64,000 bases of DNA, taken from Methylobacillus methanolivorans. Its GTDB lineage: Bacteria; Pseudomonadota; Gammaproteobacteria; Burkholderiales; Methylophilaceae. Below the pieces are notes generated by a model that saw only the letters and a program-made list of their open reading frames with translations, was not told the origin of the DNA and made no database searches. Both the position numbers and the translations under genes were made by a program. The stretch lies in the NCBI RefSeq assembly GCF_020531845.1, contig NZ_JAJAVF010000005.1, forward strand, positions 193,667 to 257,666. Reading direction: 5' to 3'. This document shows positions 49,992-59,036 of this stretch, piece by piece (position 1 is the first letter of the stretch; each line of letters opens with the position of its first letter).

Positions 49992-50972
49992 ATGCTGGCA
50001 AGCTTCAAACCTAGCAGCTCGAATGCTTATATCCTTGCCAGCCTGATGATCGCGCATGTGTACTTCGTGCGCCGCTTCCCCGCCCCTGGTGAGTCCTTTC
50101 AAGCTGAAAACTTTTACTGTGAAACTGGCGGCAAGGGACTCAACGTCCTGGTGGGCCTGCACAAATTAGCCGTGCCTCTGAACGGTACCTTGCCCTGCGG
50201 ATACCACCCCACATCACAGCAACAACTACAGGACATATTGGCGGAATGGCAACTCAACCATATCGCTCCAGCCATCATTGCCGAGCATAACGGTCATGGT
50301 GTCGCCCTGATTGATGCGCAGGGCCAAAACCAGATCATCATTTATCCAGGTGCCAATGCCATGCTTGGCGAGGCCGATATACAAAGGCAAGCCGCGCATA
50401 TACAACAAGCGGACCTCACTTATGCCCCTTTCGAGCTGCCTGATACCGCCATCATCGCAGCCTTTAGCATTGCTCGTGCGGCAAACCGCATGACGGTACT
50501 CAATCCATCTCCCTACCGTAACATCAACCCTACGCTGCTGGCACTCACCGATGTGTTGATCATGAACCAGACAGAAGCTCAAGCCTGGCTAAATGAAACG
50601 CCTGAGCATTTTTCAACCCGAAACACCACATTGGCATGGTTAAGACACATCCAGTTCAACCAACGCTTTCCAGGAAAATCTCTCATTATTACTCTGGGTG
50701 ACCAAGGTGTTGTCGCCCTACTAGAAGATGGTAGCACCCATCAACAAGAAGCTTTCGAGACCCAAGTGGTTGATAGCATAGGTGCTGGCGACGCTTTCGC
50801 TAGCGCTTTCCTGGCAAGCCTGCTGCAAGGAAAGCACCTATCTACCGCCTTGCAATATGGTTGTGCCAGTGCAAGCCTGTGTATCCGTCAATCTGGACTG
50901 CTAGCCCACCTTCCCACGCGCGACATATTGCAATCTTTCCTTTCCGGGCAAGGTTCCGGTACAAATTCATGA
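49992..50972 (+). CDS. PfkB-family carbohydrate kinase
   Basis: A 326-residue ribokinase-fold kinase. Two signatures: ETGGKGLNVLVGLHKL (44-59) and the catalytic anion-hole motif DSIGAGDAFASAFLA near residue 262. TLGDQGVV is the ATP-side motif. Closest in layout to ribokinase; the substrate cannot be assigned. 6 bp behind the GntR-UTRA gene, suggesting a two-gene regulon for one sugar or nucleoside. Confidence 0.85.
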   Translation: MLASFKPSSSNAYILASLMIAHVYFVRRFPAPGESFQAENFYCETGGKGLNVLVGLHKLAVPLNGTLPCGYHPTSQQQLQDILAEWQLNHIAPAIIAEHNGHGVALIDAQGQNQIIIYPGANAMLGEADIQRQAAHIQQADLTYAPFELPDTAIIAAFSIARAANRMTVLNPSPYRNINPTLLALTDVLIMNQTEAQAWLNETPEHFSTRNTTLAWLRHIQFNQRFPGKSLIITLGDQGVVALLEDGSTHQQEAFETQVVDSIGAGDAFASAFLASLLQGKHLSTALQYGCASASLCIRQSGLLAHLPTRDILQSFLSGQGSGTNS

Positions 50973-51054
50973 TTATCTTGATGGTCAAACTAACCGCTTT
51001 CGCCTATGCTCGCCACCTTATAAAACAGTTTAAAAGCATTATTGGGGAGTCAGC

Positions 51055-53175
51055 ATGCATCGTTCTAGGTTTCATCTCAAACTCATTCCACTTGCTGTAT
51101 TAGGCATATGGAACAGTGGCCCTGCCATGGCAGAAGATGCCTCCACAGAAACCCGCGAAGGCTTACAAGTCGTTTCCCCCGTTGTTGTGACAGCGACTCG
51201 CGCAGCGCAACGCAGCTTCGATTTGCCAGTCGCCATTGACGTTGTCAGCAAAGAAAACATTCAAGATGGTCAGGCACAAATGACATTGTCCGAAAGCCTG
51301 ATCCGCGTTCCCGGTATCACTGCCCAAAACCGGACTCAAATGGCACAAGATCCGCAGATTTCCACCCGTGGCTTTGGCGCACGCTCTGCATTTGGTGTGC
51401 GTGGTGTGCGCGTCTATGTTGATGGCATCCCTTTGACTTACCCTGATGGCAGCGGGCAACCTGGCAGTGTTGACCTTGGCGCAATGCAGGGCATTGAAGT
51501 CATGCGTGGCCCGTTCTCAGCGCTGTACGGCAACTCATCTGGTGGCGTTGTACAACTGCTGACAGAAAATGCGCCTTCCGGCCATGAGTTATCGGCTGGC
51601 GTATTATTCGGCAGCTACAACACCCGTCGAGAAAACGCCCGTGCGGCCGGCACTGCTGATGGTCTCGAATACCTTATCAACTACAGCAATTACTCTTCCG
51701 ACGGCTATCGCGATCATAGCCGCAACAAGAAAGAACAAGGCACAGCCAAATTCCGCTTCAATTTAAATGAAGATACTAAGCTCACAACGTTGATCAACTG
51801 GTTTGACCAGGAGGCGGATGACCCGCTTGGCTTAACACTCGGTGAGACTCGTGCAGATCGTAAACAAGCTGCGCCAAGTGCTTTGCGGGCAGACACTCGG
51901 GTCTCACGGAGCCAGACTCAAGTAGGCTTCAACCTTGAGCACAACATTAATGCCAATAACTCTATAAACCTGATTTCTTACGTAGGTAATCGACGTAATG
52001 AACAGTACCTCTCTATCAGTCAACTCAACGGGAATGGTCGTGCAAGTTCGATTGAGCGCGAGTTCTGGGGAACTGACCTGCGCTGGAACAACAAGGGAGA
52101 GTTGCTCAATCGCCCATACAACATAAGCTTTGGCATAACCTATGGAAAAATGAACGATGATCGTTTGGATATTGTCGCAGTGAATGGTATCAAGACCGGT
52201 GCATTGAACCGTGACGAAGAAAACATTGCCACAAACTCCGACAAATACCTTCAGGCACAATGGTCCGTCCTGGAAAATGTGGACCTGCATTTCGGTGCCC
52301 GTCGTACAAAAGTCCGACTAGAGGTTGATGATCACCTTGGCTCCAATAATGGCAGTGTAACCTATGAAAAAACTACTCCAGTTGGTGGGATGGTTTGGAA
52401 AGTCACACCAACCTGGAACATTTACACCAACTATGGCAAAGGTTTTGAGACCCCCACTTTCGCTGAAGCTGCATATGCCACCGTTACTCCAACTGTCACC
52501 GGCCCCAATCTAAATCTCAAACCCAGCGAAAGCCGAAACTTTGAGATTGGAACCAAAGCATTTGTTGGCAGCAATACCGTTGCCAATCTCACCTTGTTCA
52601 ATATTCGTACCGATGATGAAATTGTGGTTCAGCAAAACATCAATAACAATGTCACGTACATGAACGCCAGCAAAACCAAACGTAATGGTATTGAACTCTC
52701 AATTGACTCTAAATTTGCAAATAACATTGCGGTGTTTGGCTCCTACACTTTACTACGTGCAAAATTCGATGATACCTACTCATATCCTGTAACGCGCTTT
52801 GGCTCCACTGTCATCAACACAGTTCAGTCTGGCAATTACATCCCCGGAACTTATCGCTCACAAATTTATGGTGAAGTTGCTTGGAAGCACCAAGCCAGCG
52901 GCTTCAATACAGCATTTGAAGCTCGCCACAATAGCAAAGTGTATACCGACGATCAAAACAGTGAGTCGGCACGCTCTTACACCCTCTTCAATATTCGGGC
53001 CGGTTTTCAGCAAAAATTGCAAAACTGGAGATTCAGTGAATATGTCCGCGTAGAAAATATTTTCGACAAGGATTACATTGGCTCCATTCGTGTCAACGAC
53101 GGCAATAGTCGCTTTTACGAACCTGCTGCTGGTCGCAATTGGCTACTTGGCCTCAATGCAACTTATATCTTCTAA
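51055..53175 (+). CDS. TonB-dependent receptor, PqqU (YncD)-like
   Basis: A 706-residue outer-membrane receptor. Signal peptide 1-26 (GPAMA), TonB-box-like SPVVVTATR (~40-48), plug with ISTRGFGARSAFGVRGVRVYVDGIPLTYPDGSGQPGSVDL and RGPFSALYGNSSGGVV, then a 22-strand barrel ending in Phe. From memory the plug and the early barrel (SDGYRDHS, EADDPLGLT) align closely with E. coli YncD/PqqU, which imports pyrroloquinoline quinone. A methylotroph depends on PQQ for methanol dehydrogenase. GGGGAG lies before ATG 51055; a strong terminator follows. Substrate is inferred from similarity and context. Confidence 0.8.
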   Translation: MHRSRFHLKLIPLAVLGIWNSGPAMAEDASTETREGLQVVSPVVVTATRAAQRSFDLPVAIDVVSKENIQDGQAQMTLSESLIRVPGITAQNRTQMAQDPQISTRGFGARSAFGVRGVRVYVDGIPLTYPDGSGQPGSVDLGAMQGIEVMRGPFSALYGNSSGGVVQLLTENAPSGHELSAGVLFGSYNTRRENARAAGTADGLEYLINYSNYSSDGYRDHSRNKKEQGTAKFRFNLNEDTKLTTLINWFDQEADDPLGLTLGETRADRKQAAPSALRADTRVSRSQTQVGFNLEHNINANNSINLISYVGNRRNEQYLSISQLNGNGRASSIEREFWGTDLRWNNKGELLNRPYNISFGITYGKMNDDRLDIVAVNGIKTGALNRDEENIATNSDKYLQAQWSVLENVDLHFGARRTKVRLEVDDHLGSNNGSVTYEKTTPVGGMVWKVTPTWNIYTNYGKGFETPTFAEAAYATVTPTVTGPNLNLKPSESRNFEIGTKAFVGSNTVANLTLFNIRTDDEIVVQQNINNNVTYMNASKTKRNGIELSIDSKFANNIAVFGSYTLLRAKFDDTYSYPVTRFGSTVINTVQSGNYIPGTYRSQIYGEVAWKHQASGFNTAFEARHNSKVYTDDQNSESARSYTLFNIRAGFQQKLQNWRFSEYVRVENIFDKDYIGSIRVNDGNSRFYEPAAGRNWLLGLNATYIF

Positions 53176-53200
53176 GCTCTATATTTAAGATAGCTTTATC

Positions 53201-53237
53201 AAAAGGGGCACTGCTAACACAGTGCCCCTTTTATTTT
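53201..53237 (+). terminator. Terminator of the PqqU-like gene
   Basis: AAAAGGGGCACTG (53201-53213) and its exact complement (53220-53232) around CTAACA, followed by ATTTT. Confidence 0.92.
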
Positions 53238-53383
53238 CTCCTGACACTCAAATCCCTCACACACCCACTCTTCGATTTTACCGAAGTATTGATCAGTTGA
53301 TCGTATGTTTTTCCCAAGGGGTCACTCCAGTATGATTTACCTCAATGCAACACATACAATAAATTCATTACTTGGAGATCATC

Positions 53384-53734
53384 ATGAAAAAGACAGTTTC
53401 TATTGCGAGTTTGGTATTGGCCGCTTCTTGGGTATCTTTTGTTCAGGCAGAAGAGCATAACGCTGCTTTGTTCGATCATCAGGTAGTCGCTGCAGCGACG
53501 ATCAATCCTAGCCGTTTAGCAACCGATGCTCGTGTGGCTGAGTCTAGCGCTGTGATTAGTCATCAGGATGTGGTGCGAGCACAAAACAACCGTCCTCACC
53601 CCAAGCATCATTTCAATGTGAATCGTATTGATACTTCTGCGATCAGTGCAGATCGCCATGCGGGTAAGAAGTTTGTCTATGTGACTCACCCTAAGCATCA
53701 CTTCAAGGTGAAGCGTTATGTTGGGGTGAACTAA
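53384..53734 (+). CDS. Small secreted protein with two HPKHHF repeats
   Basis: A 116-residue protein not recognised. Signal peptide of 22 residues (ending SFVQA). The mature part carries two near-identical ten-residue segments, HPKHHFNVNR (72-81) and HPKHHFKVKR (102-111), 30 residues apart, giving clusters of His and basic residues. These could bind metal, or an anionic ligand; both are guesses. I take ATG 53384, with GGAG 8 nt upstream, not the TTG at 53372. It has its own promoter region and a terminator, beside the PqqU-like receptor. Confidence 0.65.
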   Translation: MKKTVSIASLVLAASWVSFVQAEEHNAALFDHQVVAAATINPSRLATDARVAESSAVISHQDVVRAQNNRPHPKHHFNVNRIDTSAISADRHAGKKFVYVTHPKHHFKVKRYVGVN

Positions 53735-53793
53735 GGCTTAAGGCTCTCCCGCACGACAGTGTTATGCAGGCACTTGCAGGTGCCTGGGCAATA

Positions 53794-53829
53794 CACCCTC
53801 ACAAGCTATGCTTCTGGGGGTGCTTTTTT
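53794..53829 (+). terminator. Terminator of the HPKHHF protein gene
   Basis: A 13-bp stem with one mismatch and one wobble (53794-53806 with 53810-53822), followed by CTTTTTT. Confidence 0.75.
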
Positions 53830-53847
53830 ATGGTGGGTATTAAAAAT

Positions 53848-54447
53848 TTATTGAAATAAAGACATGCGCTTAAGGATATTGTCTTTATCGATGAGCTGAT
53901 GCTTGAATACCGCAGCAATATGTAAACCGATCAATAAAATCAGTATGGTGGCAGAGAATTCGTGCGCGTCTACGAAAAAGTCTCGCAAACCAGCATTATC
54001 CAATCCGGGCAATACAGGTACAGAGAACCAGTGCAGGCCATATTTACTGTATAGAGTAGTCAATAGACCTGTCGCTGGCATCAATACCATCATGAGATAT
54101 AGTAAATGATGCGTGCCATGTGCCAGCACTTTTTCCCAGCGCTTCATGGAGTCAGGCAAAGCTGGCGGCCTATGCATCAAACGCCAATATAGCCTTAGCC
54201 CAACCAAGAGAAACACGGTGAAGCCTATAGACTTGTGCAAATTGAAATAAAAAGTACGAGAGGTCGCTGCTTCTGCCAGATGGATGCTATATAACCCAAG
54301 ATCGAACAGATCAATGCTCGTTATCTTGTCTCCCCCCTTGGGAAGCTCATTCATATACCAACCCAAGGCAAATAGGGCAAGGATGGCAATACCAATCAGC
54401 CAGTGCAAGATAATAGCGACCTTGGTATACCTAATAGTGTTATTCAT
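53848..54447 (-). CDS. Cytochrome b561 family protein
   Basis: A 199-residue four-helix membrane protein of the bacterial b561 (CybB) family. His15 in VAIILHWLIG, His in NLHKSIGF, HGTHHLLYLMM and the late HEFSA and GLHIAAVFKHQL supply the heme ligands. Such proteins pass electrons between quinol and periplasmic partners. Downstream of the propeller gene but separated from it by a terminator that lies 14 bp before its ATG, so its expression depends on read-through or an unseen promoter. Confidence 0.88.
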   Translation of the reverse strand: MNNTIRYTKVAIILHWLIGIAILALFALGWYMNELPKGGDKITSIDLFDLGLYSIHLAEAATSRTFYFNLHKSIGFTVFLLVGLRLYWRLMHRPPALPDSMKRWEKVLAHGTHHLLYLMMVLMPATGLLTTLYSKYGLHWFSVPVLPGLDNAGLRDFFVDAHEFSATILILLIGLHIAAVFKHQLIDKDNILKRMSLFQ

Positions 54448-54460
54448 GATGTTTCTAGCC

Positions 54461-54508
54461 TAAAAAGCCCTCTGCACTGAACCAATCTCATGGTGAGTAC
54501 AGAGGGCC
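54461..54508 (-). terminator. Terminator between propeller and cytochrome b561 genes
   Basis: On the minus strand GCCCTCTG (complement of 54501-54508) pairs with CAGAGGGC (complement of 54467-54474), loop 26 nt, followed by TTTTT. It ends 14 bp before the cytochrome b561 start. Confidence 0.75.
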
Positions 54509-54529
54509 TATATCAACCAACAAGCGGAA

Positions 54530-55483
54530 TTAGTGGACGAAGACACCCCATGGTGTATCACCTACTGGAATTTCCTTCAGCGCTTTGTCATTGATAGTGT
54601 CAACGACGGTGACCGAGTTTGATTTCCCATTGGCGACATAAAGCTTCTTGCCGTCCGGTGTCAGTGACATATTCCATGGCCGTTTGCCAACTGGAATGGT
54701 TGCAGTCACTTTATTGGTAGCAGTATCAATCACGGACAAACTACCATCGCCACCATTGGAGATATAAACCTTCTTGCCATTTGGCAACACTTGAACCCCA
54801 TTAGAGCGCTGCCCTACTGGAATAGTCGCGATCACCTCATGCTTGCTGGTGTCAAACACAGAAACCGTACCAGCTGCTTCATTAGCAACATAGGCACGAG
54901 AGCTATCTGGCAGGAAGCCAATACCACGAGGGCGCTCGCCCACTTCAACCAGCTTGATGGAAGTACGTTTGGCGACATCTACGACATCCACATACTTAGC
55001 CTCTTCTGCACTCACATACATCCATTTACCATCTGGGCTGAATTCGGCATGTTCAGGGTTTTTGCCCTGCATTTTGACGATATAGCTCACTTTGTGCGTA
55101 TTGGTGTCAATCACAGCGACGCTATTATCTTCCTCATTTGCAGCAGAAATCCATCTGCCATCATGGGAGATTCCTACGCCTTCGGGAGACTCTTCAAGCT
55201 TTATCTTATCAGTCACCTTTTTAGTCTGGAGATCAATCACCAGCAAGGAGTTTTGCTTTTGGTCACTGACAAAAATGTATTTGCCATCCTTGGTAATCGC
55301 AGCACCACGTGGCTTCTTACCCGCGTCGAAGGTATCGACTACTTTATCGGTTTGGGTATCAATGACAGAAATAGAGCCTGACTTCTCATTGGTGGAATAA
55401 GCGAAAGGTGCTGCGAGCAGAGAGCCTGAAAACGCCAGCGCAGCGGCTGCCGTGATGAGCTTTAACTCAAATTTGCATTGCAT
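54530..55483 (-). CDS. YVTN beta-propeller protein, YncE-like/PQQ-associated
   Basis: A ~317-residue periplasmic protein. Signal peptide of ~23 residues (GSLLA), then seven ~42-residue blades repeating the pattern ISVIDTQTDKVVxTFxxGKxPxGxAxTxDGKYIFVSD, which makes a seven-bladed propeller. It resembles E. coli YncE, the neighbour of yncD, and the beta-propeller proteins found with PQQ-dependent catabolic genes. The biochemical role is not settled. I use ATG 55483 (7 nt after GGAG) over the upstream ATG at 55489. Divergent from the metallohydrolase gene. Confidence 0.82.
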   Translation of the reverse strand: MQCKFELKLITAAAALAFSGSLLAAPFAYSTNEKSGSISVIDTQTDKVVDTFDAGKKPRGAAITKDGKYIFVSDQKQNSLLVIDLQTKKVTDKIKLEESPEGVGISHDGRWISAANEEDNSVAVIDTNTHKVSYIVKMQGKNPEHAEFSPDGKWMYVSAEEAKYVDVVDVAKRTSIKLVEVGERPRGIGFLPDSSRAYVANEAAGTVSVFDTSKHEVIATIPVGQRSNGVQVLPNGKKVYISNGGDGSLSVIDTATNKVTATIPVGKRPWNMSLTPDGKKLYVANGKSNSVTVVDTINDKALKEIPVGDTPWGVFVH

Positions 55484-55639
55484 ATACATTCTCCAATAGT
55501 GTTTGAATTGCTGTTTTTATCGTTTATATCTTTATATAACGCATTGTTTCAGACGCTGCGATACTTCTCAAGTTCAATTCTAGTGTTTACAGAACAGTAT
55601 ATAGGCATTTAACATGCAATTTTTGCAGGCCCCTTAACT

Positions 55640-56581
55640 ATGTCACTGCGATTTACCCCATACATCACCAGCTTGCTCTACCTCATCGGCGGCTTCTGGC
55701 TATTACCCGCGTATGGTGCGCCTGCAGCATTGCCAGTACAGCAGGTTGCGCCCGGGATATATATGCACCAAGGTGCTCATCTTGACTTGGATGAGGGTTA
55801 TCAAGGCGACATCAGTAATATTGGTTTTATCGTCGGAAAAACAGGCGTTGCCGTCATTGATACAGGTGGTAGCAAACAAGTTGGCCAGGCACTACTAGCC
55901 TCCATCCGCCGGGTCACCAATCTCCCGATACTGTATGTGATCAATACCCACATTCACCCCGACCACATTTTCGGCAATGCTGCATTTACATCTGAACACC
56001 CTGTGTTTATCGGCCATGCCAAATTGGCTAATGCCATGGCGTTACGTCAAGATGCCTATTTACGCCAGGGCCAACATCTTTTAGGTGAACAATTCTCTGG
56101 GAGCGATGTTATCCCTCCCTCAAAACTAGTAGACACTCAGCTGAAACTTGACCTCGGCAACAGAAAACTACTACTGACAGCTTACCCGAATGCCCATACC
56201 AATACCGACCTGACGGTATTGGACGAAAATACCCAGACGTTATGGACCGGGGACTTACTGTTTATCGAGCGCACACCCTCTTTGGATGGGGACATCAAGG
56301 GGTGGCTATCCGCCATTGAGCAACTCAAGCAGCTGCAAGGTATTCAACATGCTATCCCTGGGCATGGCCCCGCTACGGATAAGTTCGCCATTGCCTTAGA
56401 TAAACAGGCACTTTATCTCAACCTGTTATTGCATGATGTCCGTGATGCCATCAAAAAAGGGAAAAGCATGGAAGAAACCATGGATACTGCAGCTCATGCT
56501 GAAGAAGGCCATTGGCAGCTCTTCAATACCATCAATCGGCGTAATATCAACCTACTATTCCCTGTATTGGAGTGGGAATAA
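55640..56581 (+). CDS. Periplasmic metallo-beta-lactamase-fold hydrolase, quinoprotein relay type
   Basis: A 313-residue exported zinc hydrolase. Signal peptide ends PAYGA (~26). Metal motif THIHPDHIFG (His104, His106, Asp108, His109), later NAHTNTD, the bridging Asp in LWTGDLLF and PGHGPAT. The segment QGDISNIGFIVG fits the group called quinoprotein relay system zinc metallohydrolases, which are found beside PQQ enzymes and propeller proteins. Substrate unknown. Divergent from the propeller gene across 156 bp, upstream of tonB. Confidence 0.8.
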   Translation: MSLRFTPYITSLLYLIGGFWLLPAYGAPAALPVQQVAPGIYMHQGAHLDLDEGYQGDISNIGFIVGKTGVAVIDTGGSKQVGQALLASIRRVTNLPILYVINTHIHPDHIFGNAAFTSEHPVFIGHAKLANAMALRQDAYLRQGQHLLGEQFSGSDVIPPSKLVDTQLKLDLGNRKLLLTAYPNAHTNTDLTVLDENTQTLWTGDLLFIERTPSLDGDIKGWLSAIEQLKQLQGIQHAIPGHGPATDKFAIALDKQALYLNLLLHDVRDAIKKGKSMEETMDTAAHAEEGHWQLFNTINRRNINLLFPVLEWE

Positions 56582-56658
56582 TTCCAAACAGGCCGTGATG
56601 GTCAGTCTATAATCAGCGAACTTTTCTTCGATAACGCACAGTCATTCATTTTAATACC

Positions 56659-57486
56659 TTGGTTGCTATCGCCCAATCTGCCTCATTACCAACAACAAGT
56701 AATCACAGCATCAGCTGGGCTATCTTGGCATCGTTGGCATTGCACATCATGCTACTGATGCAGCTACCCATGCTAGATTTTACTTCGCAAGAAATTACTG
56801 AGCCGCAAATCCTGCAAGTTGAATTAGCGCTAACACCTAGCATTGAACAATCTGCTGCCATACCAGAACCGCAAACCAGCACGCCCATAGAGCCGGTAAA
56901 ACAGGTAGAGCCGGAGCCTACTCCTGTCACTCCTAAACCCAGCCCTAAAGCTGTGCCACCACCGCTTAAGCAAACTCCCAAACAACCGGATCCTGAACCG
57001 GCTCGTACCACAGAAAAACCCGTGGAGCACCAAGCAGAAAATGCAACTGCTCCCGCCATGCCTGAGGTCATGACAGCATCACCACGAGAAAGCGCTGCGC
57101 CAGCACCTGTGACGACAGTAGCACCTCCAGCACCAGAACCTACCCCCTCACCACAGCCGACTGGCCCAAGCCAACAGGATATAGATGCTGCCCGTAGCTT
57201 ATATGGCAGCCTGCTTTCTCGTGCCATTGCCAAATATAAGCAATACCCGCGCATCGCACAGATGCGGGGATGGGAGGGAGAAGTGCTATTGGAAGTCCAT
57301 TGCGATGAAAAAGGCCATGTCCTTTCGACACATGTAAAAAAATCTAGCGGACATAACGTACTGGATGAGCAAGCCATCACGATGGTTAAGAAGGCATCAC
57401 CACTCCCTCAACCACCTGAAATATTGCGCAACAGCAAGAACCTTGTCATCCTGGTACCTGTGCCATTTTCACTAGAGTCGTCATGA
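56659..57486 (+). CDS. tonB: Energy transducer TonB
   Basis: A 275-residue TonB: membrane helix at ~19-38, a long Pro/Glu-rich periplasmic spacer (about 70-170) and the C-terminal domain with YPRIAQMRGWEGEVLLEVHCDEKGHV. It carries proton-motive energy to outer-membrane receptors. ExbB and ExbD are not adjacent. The start is a TTG (56659) with a weak ribosome site; no ATG is available before the membrane helix. Overlaps the kinase start by 4 nt. Confidence 0.88.
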   Translation: MVAIAQSASLPTTSNHSISWAILASLALHIMLLMQLPMLDFTSQEITEPQILQVELALTPSIEQSAAIPEPQTSTPIEPVKQVEPEPTPVTPKPSPKAVPPPLKQTPKQPDPEPARTTEKPVEHQAENATAPAMPEVMTASPRESAAPAPVTTVAPPAPEPTPSPQPTGPSQQDIDAARSLYGSLLSRAIAKYKQYPRIAQMRGWEGEVLLEVHCDEKGHVLSTHVKKSSGHNVLDEQAITMVKKASPLPQPPEILRNSKNLVILVPVPFSLESS

Positions 57487-58952
57487 GTAAGGCTCCCCAG
57501 GCAAAATCCCTCAAGGATGTATTGCTAATCCATGAGTTGACGTTCTTCCTTCTGGTTATTCTCGCAGGTACAGCTGGCGTTATTGGCATGCGTATCTGGG
57601 ATCAATCCTCTCAAGAATCGCAGCGCATCCACCTCATGGTGCAGGAAATCCAGCAAACCCGCGGGGATTTGTACCGGCAAATGAAAGAGTTATTCGACTT
57701 GCACTTCCTCAAGGACCCACAAGCGCAAGAGGAATATAACGTCTACACCCTTTCCATTGATGCTCATTTCCGCAAACTATTGGAGTTAACTGCCGATAAC
57801 GAAGAAAAAACTGCCATCATGGAGTTGAACGCGAGTTATCAGGAATTGATTCAAGAAACTCAGAACATTTTTGCGCTGGTTGAGGATTACAACAATGCCG
57901 AATTGGAAAAGGCACTGAATACTCACCTGGAGTCCAGTATTTTCCATCATTATGAAATCATTTCCGCACGTGCCGAACGCCTGCTGCTCCTCAAGCACCG
58001 GGAGCTTTCATCCCGGCTGGAAGATGTTAAACACACTGCATTCACCTTACTCATCATTCCCATTGGGCTCGCTTTACTATTGCTCGTGTTTTCCCATATT
58101 TTCCTCAAGCGCGCCATCGTTCGCCCTATTCGCAATGTATTGCATGCCACCAGCGAAATCAGCGCGGGGAACCTGGATCACAAGGCACCAGAGGAAGGTG
58201 TCGCTGAGTTAACAGCGCTATCGTCAGCCATCAATACCATGGCACAGGAACTCAGCCGTAGCCAGGAAGCACTAGTTCGCTCGGAAAAACAGGCGGCCCT
58301 TGGCCTTCTCGTTCCCATGCTGGCACACAATATCCGTAACCCACTCGCCAGTATTCGTGCCACTGCCCAAGTCGCAGACAGCCAACATCTTGACCAGGAA
58401 ACACGTGACTCATTGATCGCTATCATCAGTACCGTAGATCGCCTGGATCGCTGGACTCGTGGCCTCTTGGCATATCTGCACCCACTCAAGCCTCATCCAA
58501 GCCCCACAACGCTACGCTTGGTACTACAAGGTGCCATAGCTCCACTACAGCAAAAAATCCAGGAAAAGAAAATTTCCATTCAACTGCCCGATTGGCAGGA
58601 CCTCAATGACCGCATGTTTACTGATGAAAACCTGCTGGAACAAGCACTGTATAACTTGTTACTCAACGCGGTAGAGGCATCCCCTCAGGGTAGTGAAATC
58701 ACTATCCAGTGTGATGCCTTTGATGACAGCCTGCATATTACGATCAATGATCAAGGCCCTGGCATGCCATTTACTCCTGATCCTCATGCAGCCAGCCCAG
58801 GACCAACGACCAAGCGTTTTGGCACCGGGTTAGGTATTCCCTTTGCTTTTAAGGTGATGGAAACCCTGTCCGGCCACATCCACTTCAATAACCGGGTCAA
58901 AGGTGGCACCTCCACAGAGCTTACATTGCCTCGCGACCATCAAGCTGAATAA
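57483..58952 (+). CDS. Sensor histidine kinase, orphan
   Basis: A 489-residue membrane histidine kinase. TM1 ~15-37, periplasmic helical domain 38-186, TM2 ~187-207, HAMP ~208-262, the phospho-acceptor His282 in MLAHNIRNPLASIRA, N box NLLLNAVEAS, G1 DQGPGMP and G2 GTGLGIPFAF. All catalytic boxes are intact. No response regulator lies nearby. It starts in the last codon of tonB (ATGA), so synthesis of the two is coupled, an uncommon pairing. Confidence 0.9.
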   Translation: MSKAPQAKSLKDVLLIHELTFFLLVILAGTAGVIGMRIWDQSSQESQRIHLMVQEIQQTRGDLYRQMKELFDLHFLKDPQAQEEYNVYTLSIDAHFRKLLELTADNEEKTAIMELNASYQELIQETQNIFALVEDYNNAELEKALNTHLESSIFHHYEIISARAERLLLLKHRELSSRLEDVKHTAFTLLIIPIGLALLLLVFSHIFLKRAIVRPIRNVLHATSEISAGNLDHKAPEEGVAELTALSSAINTMAQELSRSQEALVRSEKQAALGLLVPMLAHNIRNPLASIRATAQVADSQHLDQETRDSLIAIISTVDRLDRWTRGLLAYLHPLKPHPSPTTLRLVLQGAIAPLQQKIQEKKISIQLPDWQDLNDRMFTDENLLEQALYNLLLNAVEASPQGSEITIQCDAFDDSLHITINDQGPGMPFTPDPHAASPGPTTKRFGTGLGIPFAFKVMETLSGHIHFNNRVKGGTSTELTLPRDHQAE

Positions 58953-59036
58953 GGTATTGAACGTTTTCACCATAAGCTGCTTGCCTTATCTCCCGTTTTT
59001 ATCAACAATGAGAGCGTCTAGAGTTTATTGTCTACT

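Noticed and set aside
54488..54503. SlmA-like site GTGAGTAC
   Set aside because: Only half of the palindrome is present and it lies in the loop of a terminator; taken as chance.
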